A stretch of DNA of 64,000 nt from Sphingomonadaceae bacterium (GCA_025056155.1 JANWWL010000006.1:271666-335665), one strand, 5' to 3'. Positions 28,914-38,059 are shown, counted from the first letter of the stretch. Notes: a model not told the origin generated them from the letters alone. A program made the numbers and translations.

Positions 28914-30256
28914 CTCCCTTCCGTTGACGCGGCGTCGAGCTCGGCGCGGATGCGGGCGTGGGCCGCCGCGTCGATCGGCCAGCGCCAGGCGAGCCACGCG
29001 GCCACGGCCCCGAACACCAGAGGCGGCACGGTGAACACCAAGACGAGGCCCAGCAGGGCGGTCGCGTCGTTGGTGGCGCCGGGCGCGGGATCGAACCCGA
29101 AGAGCCCCAGGAGCGGATAGAGAAGTCCCACGGGGGCGGCGTAGCCCAGCTTGCTGGTGGCGGTGAGGATCGCAAACGACAGCCCGGTGGTGTCCCGGGC
29201 CTCATGGCCCGCCCGGCGGGCGTCGAGGATGCGCGCGTCGTTGAGGTCGGCCAGCATCGAGCGCAACAGGAACCCGGGTGCGGCGAACGGCAGGCCCGCC
29301 ACCACCATGCCGAGGGCTGCGAGTTCCACATGCCCCCGGGGCACCACCAGGATGCCGGCCTGGGCCAGGCCGATGCCCACGGAGGCCAGGGCCACGGCGC
29401 GGTGCTTGCCGATGCGCGCGGCAAGCCGGATCCACAGCGGGGCCGCCAGCAACCCGGCCGTGAAGTAGCACAGCAGGAGCACCGAGGTCTGTTGCGGGGT
29501 GAACCCCTTGACCTGGGTGAACATGAACAGGAACAGGGCGCCGGCCACCGCCGGCACGGCCGCCAGCATCAGGTCGAGCAGCAGAAGCTCGATCATCCGC
29601 CGGTCTTGGAACAGGGCGCGGGCCGCCCGCCACGACCGGCCGAGCGGCTCGGCGGCCGCGCGCCCTTCGGGCACCAGCGCCACTGCCGCCAGCGCAGTGA
29701 CGGGCAGCAGGGCGATGATGAACCAGCCCATCGCGCGAACGCCCGAATCGCCCACGCCGAGCGCGGCCGTCAGCGGCGGCATCGTCAACACGAGGATGGT
29801 GCCGCTTACGTTGGCGGCCGTCCACCAGCCGAAGATCCGCGCCCGTTCGGCATAGTCGGGCGACAGCCGGGCCCCCCAGCTCGTCTGGGCCAGGAACACC
29901 ATCGAATAGCCCAGGAACAGGACGAGAAGGTTGAGCAGCGCCTCGGTGGCCGAGACGCCCGGGCGTTCCATGAACGTGAGGAACACGCCCGCCATCAACA
30001 CGGCAGCACCGGTGGCGAGCCATGGGCGGAACTGGCCGAGCCGGCCCTTCGTCCCGTCCATGAGCGAGCCGAGGAGGGGATCGAGCGGGATGTCGATCAC
30101 GCGCACGAGGGCGAACAGCAGGCCGACCACCCCCAGCGGCAGCCCCAGCGTGCCGGCGTAGTGGGGCGGCAGGTGCACCACCAGCGGCAGCCCCAGGGCG
30201 GCCACCGGCAGCGACGGCCCGCACCAGGCCGCAAGTCGCAAGGGGGCCACCCGCAT
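28910..30256 (-). CDS. MFS transporter, GPH (glycoside-pentoside-hexuronide)-like
   Basis: A 448-aa permease with about 12 hydrophobic helices. The pattern RVIDIPLDPLLGSLMDGTKGRLGQFRPWL near residue 50 (given here as RVIDIPLDPLLG plus GRLGQFRPWL) is the cation:sugar symporter (GPH) signature of the MelB group. The substrate is not determinable. The frame is open for over 300 codons upstream of the ATG at 30256, but only from this ATG does the protein resemble a transporter. It is divergent from the flippase gene (84 nt apart) and ends 4 nt inside pepN. A second GPH transporter lies at 50.9 kb. Confidence 0.85.
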   Translation of the reverse strand: MRVAPLRLAAWCGPSLPVAALGLPLVVHLPPHYAGTLGLPLGVVGLLFALVRVIDIPLDPLLGSLMDGTKGRLGQFRPWLATGAAVLMAGVFLTFMERPGVSATEALLNLLVLFLGYSMVFLAQTSWGARLSPDYAERARIFGWWTAANVSGTILVLTMPPLTAALGVGDSGVRAMGWFIIALLPVTALAAVALVPEGRAAAEPLGRSWRAARALFQDRRMIELLLLDLMLAAVPAVAGALFLFMFTQVKGFTPQQTSVLLLCYFTAGLLAAPLWIRLAARIGKHRAVALASVGIGLAQAGILVVPRGHVELAALGMVVAGLPFAAPGFLLRSMLADLNDARILDARRAGHEARDTTGLSFAILTATSKLGYAAPVGLLYPLLGLFGFDPAPGATNDATALLGLVLVFTVPPLVFGAVAAWLAWRWPIDAAAHARIRAELDAASTEGS

Positions 30257-30340
30257 GGCGGGCTTGTGGCGCAGGGGCCGCCCGGCCGGCAAGCCGCCGG
30301 CCCTTTCCTTTCCGGGCCGCATGCCGAAGAAGACCCCCCC

Positions 30341-31771
30341 ATGGGTGCCCAGGAGCTGGCGAAGGGCGGCCGGCAGAACGTCTTCGGCTACGTGATGCGG
30401 CTGGTGGCCCGCATCCCCTTCCTCGTGGTGGGGGGGCGGCTCTACGGCGCCGAGGACCTGGGGCGCTTCGCCTACGCCACCATGGCCATCGAGTTCGCCG
30501 CAGCCTTGGCGCTCGTGGGGCTCAAGCGGGGGCTGGCGCTGGCGCTGGCCCGCGGCCGCCAACCCGACGCCCACGTGCTGGCCGACGCCGTCGTCCTGGT
30601 CGCCATGGTGGGATCGACGATCGCGGGTCTTCTCGTCCTGTTCCCCACCCTCTTGTTTCCCGAAGGCCTGCAGAGCCCCACCGAGCGGTGGCTGGCCCTC
30701 CTGGTGGTGCTGGTCGCCCTCCTCGACCTGTTGTTGGCGGGGCTCGCCTGGCGGCGGCGGATCGACGTGCAGGTCACCTCGCGCGCCCTGGTCGAGCCCT
30801 GGGTGCTCTCGCTCGCGGCCATCCTCCTCTTCTACACCCCCTTGCGCCCCCAGGGCCTGCTGTGGGCCTATGTGCTGAGCGTGCTGGCGGCCCTCACGGT
30901 CGCCCTGCCGCCCGCGGCACGCGCCTTCGGCCGGCCCCGCCGTTGGCGGCCCAGCCTCGAGCGCCTGCGGCGTCTGTTGGGCGAGAACCTGCCCGTCGCC
31001 GGGGCCGACGTCATCGACTGGGCCACCCGGCGCGTCGATCTCTTCATCCTCGGTCGCTTCGCCTCGGCCGAGGCGGTGGGCATCTACTACGTCGCCCAGC
31101 AGATCGCGACGCTGGCCGGCCGGCTGCGCACCAGCTTCGATCCCATCCTTGCCCCCCTCCTCTCCCAGGCGTTGGCCGCCGGCCGCCAGGCCGAGGCCGC
31201 CCAGCACCTGGCCCAGGTGGGCGTGTGGGTGATCACGGTGCAGCTGTGCGTGGTGATGATGATCGGAATCGCCTGCGAGGGCTCCATGGGCCTCTTCGGC
31301 CCCGAGTTCGCGGCCGGCGGCCTGGTGCTCCTGTTCCTGCTGCTGGCCGAACTCGCCGCCAGCCAGGCGTCGATCGCGGAATCGGGCCTCATCTACGTGC
31401 GGGCGCGCCTCAACCTGGCGGTGAGTGGACTAGCACTCGCCCTGGAGGCGGCCGTGGCCCTGATCCTCGTCCCCCGGTTGGGGGGCGAAGGCGCAGCGCT
31501 CGGCCTGCTGGTTGGCATGGTCTTCGCCGCCGGGGCGAAGCAGTTCCTCATCGTCCGCGCGCTGGGGCGGCCGGTGCCGATGTGGCGCTGGTCGATCCTC
31601 GGCTGCGCCGTGCCGCCCTTCCTCTACGGCTGGGCCACCCGCGCCTTGCCTGAGGCCTGGCACATGGTGGCCACGGGCTTCGGCCTGCCCCTCCTCTACT
31701 TCACGCTGATCTGGCGCTTCGCCTATGGGCCGGCCGACAAGGTGCTGATCGCCCGGGAGCGCCCGGCCTGA
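30341..31771 (+). CDS. Oligosaccharide/lipopolysaccharide flippase (MOP superfamily)
   Basis: A 476-aa polytopic inner-membrane protein. It begins KGGRQNVFGYVMRLVARIPF, the amphipathic first helix common to Wzx/MurJ-like flippases. WATRRVDLFILGRFASAEAV and YYVAQQIATLAGRLRTSFDP form the central conserved block, and about 12-14 hydrophobic segments can be counted. Members move lipid-linked saccharides across the inner membrane for O-antigen, capsule or exopolysaccharide. No other polysaccharide genes are adjacent, so its partner pathway is unclear; the exopolysaccharide genes at the right edge are 31 kb away. The ATG at 30341 is the first that precedes conserved sequence. Confidence 0.82.
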   Translation: MGAQELAKGGRQNVFGYVMRLVARIPFLVVGGRLYGAEDLGRFAYATMAIEFAAALALVGLKRGLALALARGRQPDAHVLADAVVLVAMVGSTIAGLLVLFPTLLFPEGLQSPTERWLALLVVLVALLDLLLAGLAWRRRIDVQVTSRALVEPWVLSLAAILLFYTPLRPQGLLWAYVLSVLAALTVALPPAARAFGRPRRWRPSLERLRRLLGENLPVAGADVIDWATRRVDLFILGRFASAEAVGIYYVAQQIATLAGRLRTSFDPILAPLLSQALAAGRQAEAAQHLAQVGVWVITVQLCVVMMIGIACEGSMGLFGPEFAAGGLVLLFLLLAELAASQASIAESGLIYVRARLNLAVSGLALALEAAVALILVPRLGGEGAALGLLVGMVFAAGAKQFLIVRALGRPVPMWRWSILGCAVPPFLYGWATRALPEAWHMVATGFGLPLLYFTLIWRFAYGPADKVLIARERPA

Positions 31772-31897
31772 CCCGTGGGCTCACCGGCCGGCGGGGCCGG
31801 TCGGCACCCCCGGGGCGGCCGCTCCTGGCGGGAAGTCCGAACGAAGGGCCACGCGGCGGGGCGCCGCGATCGGTCGCATCGGATGCCGGGGGGGCGG

Positions 31898-31920
31898 TTG
31901 CACGGGCCAGGCGAGCCCAT
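31898..31920 (+). promoter_or_regulatory. Weak heat-shock-like promoter candidate for hslVU
   Basis: In the 252-nt gap before hslV, TTGCAC (31898-31903) is followed after 12 nt by CCCAT (31916-31920). This resembles the sigma-32 pattern (CTTGAA, 11-16 nt, CCCCAT). It was sought because hslVU is heat-inducible elsewhere. The match is partial and could be chance. Confidence 0.2.
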
Positions 31921-32023
31921 GGACGTCCCGCGCGCGGGCCCTCCTCTTGCCGTGGCGCCCTGCCGCGGGCGGTGGGGTTCCGGCCTTAGGGGTGCCCTTC
32001 CGTCGGGCCCGGCGGCTTCCTAG

Positions 32024-32620
32024 ATGGAGGGCGCCCGCTTCCACCTCCCGGCTTGGACAAGGACGCGAACCCTGGACACCTCGCCCCCCCGCTGGCACGG
32101 CACCACCATCCTTGCGGTCCGCAAGGACGGCCGGGTGGTCGTGGCCGGTGACGGCCAGGTCAGCCTGGGGCACACGATCGTCAAACCCAACGCGCGCAAG
32201 GTTCGTCGCTTGGGCGCCGACGGCCGGGTCATCGGGGGGTTCGCGGGCTCCACCGCCGATGCCTTCACCTTGTTCGAACGGCTCGAGAACAAGCTCGAGC
32301 GCTTTCCAGGCCAGCTGACGCGCGCCGCCGTCGAGCTGGCGCGCGACTGGCGGCAAGACCGCTACCTGCGCCGGCTGGAAGCGATGATGGTGGTGGCCGA
32401 CGCCGAGGCCACGCTGCTCCTGACGGGCACGGGCGACGTGTTGGAACCTTCGGACGGGATCGCGGCCATCGGCTCGGGCGGGCCCTATGCCTTGGCCGCG
32501 GCCCGCGCGCTCGTCGACCAGCCGCTGGACGCCGAGGCCATCGCCCGCCGCGCCATGGCGATCGCGGCGGGGATCTGCGTCTTCACCAACGAGGAGCTCA
32601 CCGTGGAGTCGCTGCCATGA
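32024..32620 (+). CDS. hslV: ATP-dependent protease subunit HslV
   Basis: The proteolytic dodecamer subunit of the HslUV (ClpQY) proteasome-like protease. The mature enzyme starts at the catalytic Thr in [13 protein letters not shown]. Counting from it, Asp17 and Lys33 of the active site are present (AGDGQV and NARK). [14 protein letters not shown] and [14 protein letters not shown] complete the fold. With the ATG at 32024 the propeptide would be 26 residues, longer than the usual few to about fifteen. No closer ATG, GTG or TTG exists, so either the long leader is real or a CTG closer in is used. The hslU ATG overlaps the stop (ATGA, 32617-32620). Confidence 0.95.
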   Translation: MEGARFHLPAWTRTRTLDTSPPRWHGTTILAVRKDGRVVVAGDGQVSLGHTIVKPNARKVRRLGADGRVIGGFAGSTADAFTLFERLENKLERFPGQLTRAAVELARDWRQDRYLRRLEAMMVVADAEATLLLTGTGDVLEPSDGIAAIGSGGPYALAAARALVDQPLDAEAIARRAMAIAAGICVFTNEELTVESLP

Positions 32621-33954
32621 CCGCGCGCCTGCAGCCCGCCGCCCCGGCGGCGCGCGGCGCGCCGGCCCCCCTCACCCCGCCCGAGATCGTGGCCCAGCTC
32701 GACCGCTACATCGTGGGCCAGGCGGAAGCGAAGCGGGCGGTCGCCATCGCGCTCAGGAACCGGTGGCGGCGCCAGCAGCTGCCGCCCGAACTCAGGGACG
32801 AGGTGACGCCCAAGAACATCTTGATGATCGGCCCTACCGGCTGCGGGAAGACCGAGATCGCCCGCCGGCTGGCGAAGCTGGCCGACGCGCCGTTCGTGAA
32901 GGTCGAGGCCACCAAGTTCACCGAAGTGGGCTATGTCGGCCGCGACGTCGACTCCATCATCCGCGACCTGGTGGAGGAGTCCATCCGCCTGGTGCGCGAG
33001 CGCCGCCGGGCCGACGTGCGCGCGGCCGCCGAACAGGCCGCCACCGAGCGGCTCCTGGACGCGCTCGTGGGCCGGGACGCCAGCGAGGCCACGCGCCAAG
33101 CTTTCCGGCAGCGGCTGGCCGACGGGTCGCTCAAGGGCCGCGAAGTCGACATCGAGGTGGAGGAACCCGGCCCCACCGTGCCGTTCGAGCTGCCCGGCAT
33201 CCCGGGCGGGCAGGTGATCGACGTGGGCGAGATGCTGCGCCGGGCCATGGGCGGACGGCGCACCCGCCGACGGCGCATGACGGTCGAGGCGGCCTTCGAG
33301 CAGTTGGTGGCCGAGGAAAGCGATCGCCGCCTGGACGCCGACGACATCGCGCGCGAGGCGGTGAAGGCGGCCGAGACCCATGGCATCGTGTTCCTGGATG
33401 AGGTGGACAAGATCGCCCGCTCGGACATCGTGGGGGGATCCGTGAGCCGCGAGGGCGTGCAGCGCGACCTCCTGCCGCTCATCGAGGGCACCACGGTCTC
33501 GACTCGCTACGGGCCGGTCAAGACCGACCACATCCTGTTCATCGCCTCCGGCGCCTTCCACGTCGCCAAGCCGTCGGACCTGTTGCCGGAACTGCAGGGG
33601 CGGCTGCCCATCCGGGTCGAGCTCAAGGGCCTGTCGCGCGCCGATTTCGAGCGGATCCTGACCGAGACCGAGGCGTCACTGCCGCGCCAGTACGCGGCCC
33701 TGTTGGCGACGGAAGGGGTGACCCTGGAGTTCACGCCCGACGGCATCGCGGCCATCGCCCGCATCGCGGCCGAAGTGAACGAGCGCGTGGAGAACATCGG
33801 GGCCCGCCGACTGGCCACCGTGATGGAAAAGCTGTTGGAGGACGTGCTGTTCGACCCCGGCCCCGGCGGCCGCGTGGTGGTGGACGGCCCCTTCGTGGAG
33901 CGACAGCTGGAAGGTATCGCCCGGCACGCCGATCTGGCGCGCTTCATCCTCTAG
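32617..33954 (+). CDS. hslU: HslU ATPase, unfoldase of HslUV protease
   Basis: A 445-aa AAA+ ATPase that unfolds substrates and feeds them to HslV. It opens with the family-specific [17 protein letters not shown]. Walker A GPTGCGKT is at 72-79, and the pore/[19 protein letters not shown] region follows. A charged intermediate domain (about 115-230) ends in [16 protein letters not shown]. Walker B is [12 protein letters not shown], the sensor is [16 protein letters not shown] with GRLPIRVEL, and it ends DLARFIL, the tail that docks into HslV. It is coupled to hslV by a 4-nt overlap. Confidence 0.97.
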   Translation: MTARLQPAAPAARGAPAPLTPPEIVAQLDRYIVGQAEAKRAVAIALRNRWRRQQLPPELRDEVTPKNILMIGPTGCGKTEIARRLAKLADAPFVKVEATKFTEVGYVGRDVDSIIRDLVEESIRLVRERRRADVRAAAEQAATERLLDALVGRDASEATRQAFRQRLADGSLKGREVDIEVEEPGPTVPFELPGIPGGQVIDVGEMLRRAMGGRRTRRRRMTVEAAFEQLVAEESDRRLDADDIAREAVKAAETHGIVFLDEVDKIARSDIVGGSVSREGVQRDLLPLIEGTTVSTRYGPVKTDHILFIASGAFHVAKPSDLLPELQGRLPIRVELKGLSRADFERILTETEASLPRQYAALLATEGVTLEFTPDGIAAIARIAAEVNERVENIGARRLATVMEKLLEDVLFDPGPGGRVVVDGPFVERQLEGIARHADLARFIL

Positions 33955-34346
33955 GCCGGGCCGACGCGGCGCGGGGGGAGAGGAAGCGGCGGGCCCGTCG
34001 GCGCGCGCCGGCCCTTCTCGGGCCAGCCGTCAGAGCCGGTCGGGACGTGGCGCCATCCCCCGCGCCGGAGAGCGTTGAGCCCGGCGGACAAGGGCCGGTG
34101 GGAACGGGGACTCTCGTCCGCCCCAGCGCTTGAACCTGTGAGCCCACAACCGGCGCGGCGGGTGAGTGAGGGCGAGAGGGGCCCAGGGTCTCGCTGCGGG
34201 GAGCGGAAGGCAAGTAGGCTGGGCTGGTCAGGGCAAGGGGCGCCCGGGATCCCGCGCCGAAACCCTGGGACCCAATCGACGAGGCCGGTCAGGGCGAGAA
34301 TGACCCCCGGTCCCGCGCTGGGACGTCGAGGCCCGGCGGGCGGGGC
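33955..34346. other. Non-coding gap between hslU and tRNA-Ala
   Basis: About 390 nt with no convincing gene. A short 5-bp hairpin (GGCCC/GGGCC around 34010-34024) might end hslU transcription but lacks a T-run. Two related 32-nt segments, 34226-34257 and 34287-34318, both start GGTCAGGGC and end TCCCGCGC and agree at 23 of 32 positions, with starts 61 nt apart. They look like decayed direct repeats of unknown role. Confidence 0.5.
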
Positions 34347-34422
34347 TGGTGGAGACGAGGGGAATCGAACCCCTGACCTCAGCAGTGCGATTGCTGCGCT
34401 CTCCCAACTGAGCTACGTCCCC
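34347..34422 (-). tRNA. tRNA-Ala (CGC)
   Basis: A 76-nt cloverleaf with the 3' CCA encoded. The acceptor stem pairs GGGGACG with CGTCTCC and contains the G3-U70 wobble pair that identifies alanine tRNAs. The D arm is GCTC-AGTTGGGA-GAGC. The anticodon stem CAGCA/TGCTG encloses loop ATCGCAC with anticodon CGC, reading GCG. The T arm is AGGGG-TTCGATT-CCCCT. GCG is a frequent codon in this GC-rich genome. Confidence 0.97.
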
Positions 34423-34630
34423 GAGGGCGCCCCGCGGGCCACCCATGGCCGGCCACCCGCAGGCGATAGCCAAGCGCGCCATCCGAGGCAATGGCCGGGG
34501 CCCGCACGGGCCGTTGCGGCGTGCGGCGTTTCGGCTCGGAGATGGCCCGAAGCCGCTGGGCCGGTTCGTCCGCGGGCGCGCCTCATGCCGGTCGGCCGCC
34601 CTGCCCCGGGGCTGGCCAGCCAGGTGGGAC

Positions 34631-34828
34631 TTACGCGATGATGTCGGGGATCAGCATGTCCCGGATCATCTGGATCTCGTCCTTCAGGCGCAGCTTGCGC
34701 TTCTTGAGGCGCTGGAGCTGAAGGCGGTCGGCCCCTGGCATCTCGGCCAGGGCGGCGATCGCGGCATCGAGGTCGCGATGCTCTTCCATCAGCCGCGACA
34801 GCCGGGCCTTGAGTTCCGCCTCGTCCAT
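34631..34828 (-). CDS. YdcH/DUF465 family small coiled-coil protein
   Basis: A 65-aa protein beginning MDEAELKARLSRLMEEHRDL and containing LQRLKKRKLRLKDEIQMI, the hallmark of DUF465 (YdcH). It should be a two-helix antiparallel coiled coil; the function is unknown. The ATG at 34828 has GAGGATGCGGGG just upstream; a longer frame from 34882 lacks family similarity at its start. A second DUF465 gene starts about 210 nt away in the opposite direction. Confidence 0.88.
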   Translation of the reverse strand: MDEAELKARLSRLMEEHRDLDAAIAALAEMPGADRLQLQRLKKRKLRLKDEIQMIRDMLIPDIIA

Positions 34829-35041
34829 CCCCGCATCCTCTGTGCTGCATCCCATCGGGAAGAGACGGCAAAGGTCAAGCATGGCGGGGGCCGAGGGAAA
34901 CTCGCGACCGGCGTCTTCAACCGCTGGAGGTCAGCCGTCCGCCAGGCCTCCATATGTCGTGGCTTGGCGCATGTCTGCCGGCCGTGCTTTGATGGGCGCG
35001 CAAGTCCGCACGGTGCGGCCGGCCGCCAGGGAGAGCGCCCC

Positions 35042-35200
35042 ATGGCCTCGTCTCACGCCCAAGCCCTCGAACAGCGTCATCGCCTGCTGGAAGGTCGCAT
35101 CGCCGAGGAGATGCGCCGGCCGGCCCCCGACTCGGCATTGCTCACCCGCCTCAAGCGCGAGAAGCTCAAGCTCAAGGACGAGCTCGCTCGCCTGGCCTGA
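35042..35200 (+). CDS. Second YdcH/DUF465 family small protein
   Basis: A 52-aa protein with the same helical hairpin plan: SHAQALEQRHRLLEGRIAEE, then LLTRLKREKLKLKDELARL. The LKRxKLxLKDEL motif is shared with the neighbouring divergent DUF465 gene, so the two probably arose by duplication. AGGGAGAGCG precedes the ATG. It is convergent with dksA, ending 16 nt before the dksA stop. Confidence 0.85.
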   Translation: MASSHAQALEQRHRLLEGRIAEEMRRPAPDSALLTRLKREKLKLKDELARLA

Positions 35201-35216
35201 GGCGGGGCGGCGGCGC

Positions 35217-35693
35217 TCAGTCGTCGCGGCTCACCCGCTCTTCGCGTTCGTGGCGTTCCTGCACCTCGAGCGTCATCGTGGCGATCGGGCGCGCCTCGAG
35301 CCGCGCGAGCGAAATGGGCTCCCCCGTCACCTCGCAATAGCCGTACTCGCCCGTGCGGATGCGCTCTAGGGCCTGGTCGATCTTGACGAGCAGCTTGCGC
35401 TGCCGATCGCGGGACCTGAGCTCGATCGCCCAGTCCGCTTCCGACGCCGCGCGGTCGGTCGCATCCGGCTCCTGCAGCGGCTCGGCGCGCAGCTGATCCA
35501 AGGTGGCGCGTGCCTCGGCCAGGATTTGAGCCTTCCACCGCAGCAGCTTGCGCCGGAAATAGGCGAGCTGGCGCGGGTTCATGAAGGGCTCGTCCTCGCT
35601 TGGACGATAGTCTTCGGGCAGCTCGAGCCGCTCGAGCTCGGCCAGCACGCTCGCCTCGTCGAAGAGCTCCGAGTCTCGCTCCCTCGACGTCAT
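35217..35693 (-). CDS. dksA: DksA, RNA polymerase-binding transcription factor (single-Cys type)
   Basis: A 158-aa secondary-channel factor that, with ppGpp, adjusts rRNA and amino-acid operon transcription. The coiled-coil tip motif DxxDxA is D77, D80, A82 in PDATDRAASEAD. The zinc-finger region GEYGYCEVTGEP and EARPIATMTLEV keeps only Cys120; the other three zinc cysteines of E. coli DksA correspond to Thr123, Thr141 and Val144. This reduced form is usual in alphaproteobacteria and cannot bind zinc in the standard way. The ATG at 35693 was chosen; GTG two codons further upstream is possible. Confidence 0.94.
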   Translation of the reverse strand: MTSRERDSELFDEASVLAELERLELPEDYRPSEDEPFMNPRQLAYFRRKLLRWKAQILAEARATLDQLRAEPLQEPDATDRAASEADWAIELRSRDRQRKLLVKIDQALERIRTGEYGYCEVTGEPISLARLEARPIATMTLEVQERHEREERVSRDD

Positions 35694-35804
35694 GTCCGAC
35701 ACGTCCCGCGCTCCCCGTCCCGTCGAGCGGCCGGGGTGCCCCCGCCTGCCGCCCCGCCCGGCGGCGATAGGACAACGCCCTGTTACGGGCAAGCAAAACG
35801 TGTC

Positions 35805-36686
35805 TTACCCAAGGGGCCGCCGGCGCCGTGCCGGCACGCCCAGGCGGGCCTCCACCTCGTGGAGCGGCTCAAGGGTCACGCGCATGTGGAAGGCGTTGGC
35901 GTGCAGCAGCCGTTCGTCGTCCACCATCACGCCGATGTGTCCTGGCCACCACGCCAGGTCGCCGCGGCGGCAGGGCTCCCCGGGCCCGAGGTCGGGGCCG
36001 GCGTCGGCGAAGAGCATGTCGCTGTCCCGCCGTGCCGGCCGGCCGACCAGCTTCCTTGCCACCTGAAGGAGGCCCGAACAATCCAAACCGGTGCGCGCCC
36101 GGCCGCCCCAGCGATAGGGCGCGCCCAGGAACCCCTCGGCCACCGCCACCCAGTCGGGGGCAGGGCCGGGCATAACGTGCCGGCGATGCACGTAGCCGCC
36201 GGCGCCCGGGCCTGCCACGACGGGCAGGAACTCCCCCTCGCCATCCCCCACGGCGAGCTCCGCCCCGGCGGGCAGCCAGGCCACCACCCGGGCCTTGGAC
36301 GTCGGGTCGGCCAGCAGCAGCCCGTCGCCGGGCCCCACGAGCACCGGCCGCCCCCCCTGGCCCTCGGCCGTCAGGGTGGCCGCATCGACGTAGCCCACAT
36401 AATGATCGTGAAGGCCATAGCCCCAGGCCGCTCCGGCGCCGAGGTCGAGAACGGCGAACCCCTCCCCGAACAACAGCTGGCTGACCGCGGGGGCGTGCGC
36501 TTCTGGGCCCGACCGCAGGTCCACGACCGACACGGCCACCCGCCGGACAACGGGACAGGCGTAGTGCGCTCGGGCGATCCGGCCGGCGAGGGCCACGTCG
36601 GCAAGGTCGGGCCGGACGGCCGCTTCACGCGGATCGAGCGTCTTCGGGTCCGGCGAGGGACCCGACAGGCGGAAGCCCAGGGTCAT
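35805..36686 (-). CDS. NlpC/P60 family cell-wall peptidase with N-terminal SH3-like domains
   Basis: A 293-aa cysteine peptidase predicted to cut the D-Glu/diaminopimelate bond in peptidoglycan stem peptides or recycled muropeptides. SH3b-like repeats lie at about 45-170 (ending GYVHRRHV). The catalytic domain has Cys203 in RTGLDCSGLLQ, His250 in WWPGHIGVMVDD and a third polar residue, His262, in LLHANAF. There is no clear signal peptide, so a cytoplasmic recycling role is possible, as for similar enzymes next to M17 aminopeptidases. The ATG overlaps the aminopeptidase stop (ATGA), placing it third in a hemB-aminopeptidase-NlpC operon. Confidence 0.88.
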   Translation of the reverse strand: MTLGFRLSGPSPDPKTLDPREAAVRPDLADVALAGRIARAHYACPVVRRVAVSVVDLRSGPEAHAPAVSQLLFGEGFAVLDLGAGAAWGYGLHDHYVGYVDAATLTAEGQGGRPVLVGPGDGLLLADPTSKARVVAWLPAGAELAVGDGEGEFLPVVAGPGAGGYVHRRHVMPGPAPDWVAVAEGFLGAPYRWGGRARTGLDCSGLLQVARKLVGRPARRDSDMLFADAGPDLGPGEPCRRGDLAWWPGHIGVMVDDERLLHANAFHMRVTLEPLHEVEARLGVPARRRRPLG

Positions 36687-38059
36687 GTGCCGAAGCGCCG
36701 TTCGAGGAAGGTGAAGGTGGCGAACAGCCCTTGGGCGGCGCCGCCACGGGGTCGTCCCGGCCGCTCGGTCGCGTGCCAGGCATAGAGGTCGAGGTGCGCC
36801 CAGGGCACGCCTGGGGGCACGAACCGCTCGAGGAACAGGGCCCCTGCGATTGCACCCGCGAAGGGCCCTTCGGGGCTGTTGGCGAGGTCGGCGATCCGCG
36901 ACTTGAGCATCGCGCGATAGGGCGCCCACAGCGGCAGGCGCCACACCGGGTCCTCGGCCTGGGCGGCGGCGGCCGCAAGGTCGGCCGCCAAGGCTTCGTC
37001 GTTCGTGAACAGGGCCGGAAGCTCGGGCCCCAGGGCCACCCGCGCCGCCCCCGTGAGGGTGGCGAAGTCGAGGATCACGGCCGGCGCCTCCTCCCCCACC
37101 AGGGCCAGGGCGTCGGCCAGCACCAGGCGGCCCTCGGCATCCGTGTTGGTCACCTCCACCGAGAGGCCCCGACGCGTCGCGATCACGTCGCCCGGGCGCA
37201 GCGCATGGCCGCTCACGGCGTTGTCGGCCGCCGCGATCACCAGCTTGAGGCGCACGGGCAGGCCGGCCGCCATCACCAGGCGGGCGAGCGCCGCGGCGTG
37301 CGCGGCCCCGCCCATGTCCTTCTTCATCAGCGCCATGGCAGGGCCGGGCTTCAGGTTGAGCCCGCCCGTGTCGAAGGTGATACCCTTGCCCACCAGGGCC
37401 ACCAGCGGGGCCTGGGGCGGGCCCCAGTCGAGCGCCACCAGGCGGGGCGCGCGGGGGCTTGCCCGGCCCACGGCGTGCACGGCCGGAAAGCCCTTCGCCA
37501 GCAGTTCCTCGCCCACCACGCTCTCCACCCGGGCGTCGAACGGGTGGGCCAGCTGGCGCACGGCCTCCTCCAGTTCGGCCGGCCCCAGGTCCTCGGCCGG
37601 AGTGTCCACCAGATCGCGGACCAGGGCCTCGGCGTCGGCGGCGGCCAAGGCCGGCCCGATGGCCCCAGGCTCGACGAGGAGCGTGCGCGGGGGCTCCTCC
37701 TCGGCGGCCCGGTAGCGGGTGAAGCGGTGCTGGGCCATCAGCCAACCGTGCAAGGCGAGAGGCGGCACGGGGCCCGTCACGCGCCAGGGCCCGGGCGGGG
37801 CCACCGCCACAGCTGCGGCCAGAGTCCAGCGGCCGGGGGCCGCCCGCGCCCCGAGCCCGACGGCCACGACACAGTCGCCCGCGCGCGGCAGCACGACCGC
37901 CTGATCCTCCCGCCCCCGGAAGCCGGCCGCCCGCGCCATGACCCGCGCCGGGGGCTCGAGAGCGTCGAGGAACCGTTCCGCGTCCGCCTCGGCCACCGGC
38001 ACAATGGCACCGGCCGGCCTGCCGTCGTCGGGGGCCAACCGGTCGGCCAGTGCGCTCAC
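36683..38059 (-). CDS. Leucyl aminopeptidase family protein (M17)
   Basis: A 458-aa two-metal aminopeptidase. The metal and active-site motifs are VGKGITFDTGGLNLKPG, MKKDMGGAA and the signature NTDAEGRLVLADAL. The N-terminal about 160 residues form the variable M17 domain. It probably trims peptides, including cell-wall-derived ones given the NlpC/P60 partner. The GTG start at 38059 overlaps the hemB stop (GTGA); upstream sequence in this frame is antisense-like and unrelated. Both flanking junctions are 4-nt overlaps. Confidence 0.92.
   Translation of the reverse strand: MSALADRLAPDDGRPAGAIVPVAEADAERFLDALEPPARVMARAAGFRGREDQAVVLPRAGDCVVAVGLGARAAPGRWTLAAAVAVAPPGPWRVTGPVPPLALHGWLMAQHRFTRYRAAEEEPPRTLLVEPGAIGPALAAADAEALVRDLVDTPAEDLGPAELEEAVRQLAHPFDARVESVVGEELLAKGFPAVHAVGRASPRAPRLVALDWGPPQAPLVALVGKGITFDTGGLNLKPGPAMALMKKDMGGAAHAAALARLVMAAGLPVRLKLVIAAADNAVSGHALRPGDVIATRRGLSVEVTNTDAEGRLVLADALALVGEEAPAVILDFATLTGAARVALGPELPALFTNDEALAADLAAAAAQAEDPVWRLPLWAPYRAMLKSRIADLANSPEGPFAGAIAGALFLERFVPPGVPWAHLDLYAWHATERPGRPRGGAAQGLFATFTFLERRFGT

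Noticed and set aside
34347..34422. Possible integration site at tRNA-Ala
   Set aside because: No integrase, no duplicated tRNA 3' end and no change of composition nearby.
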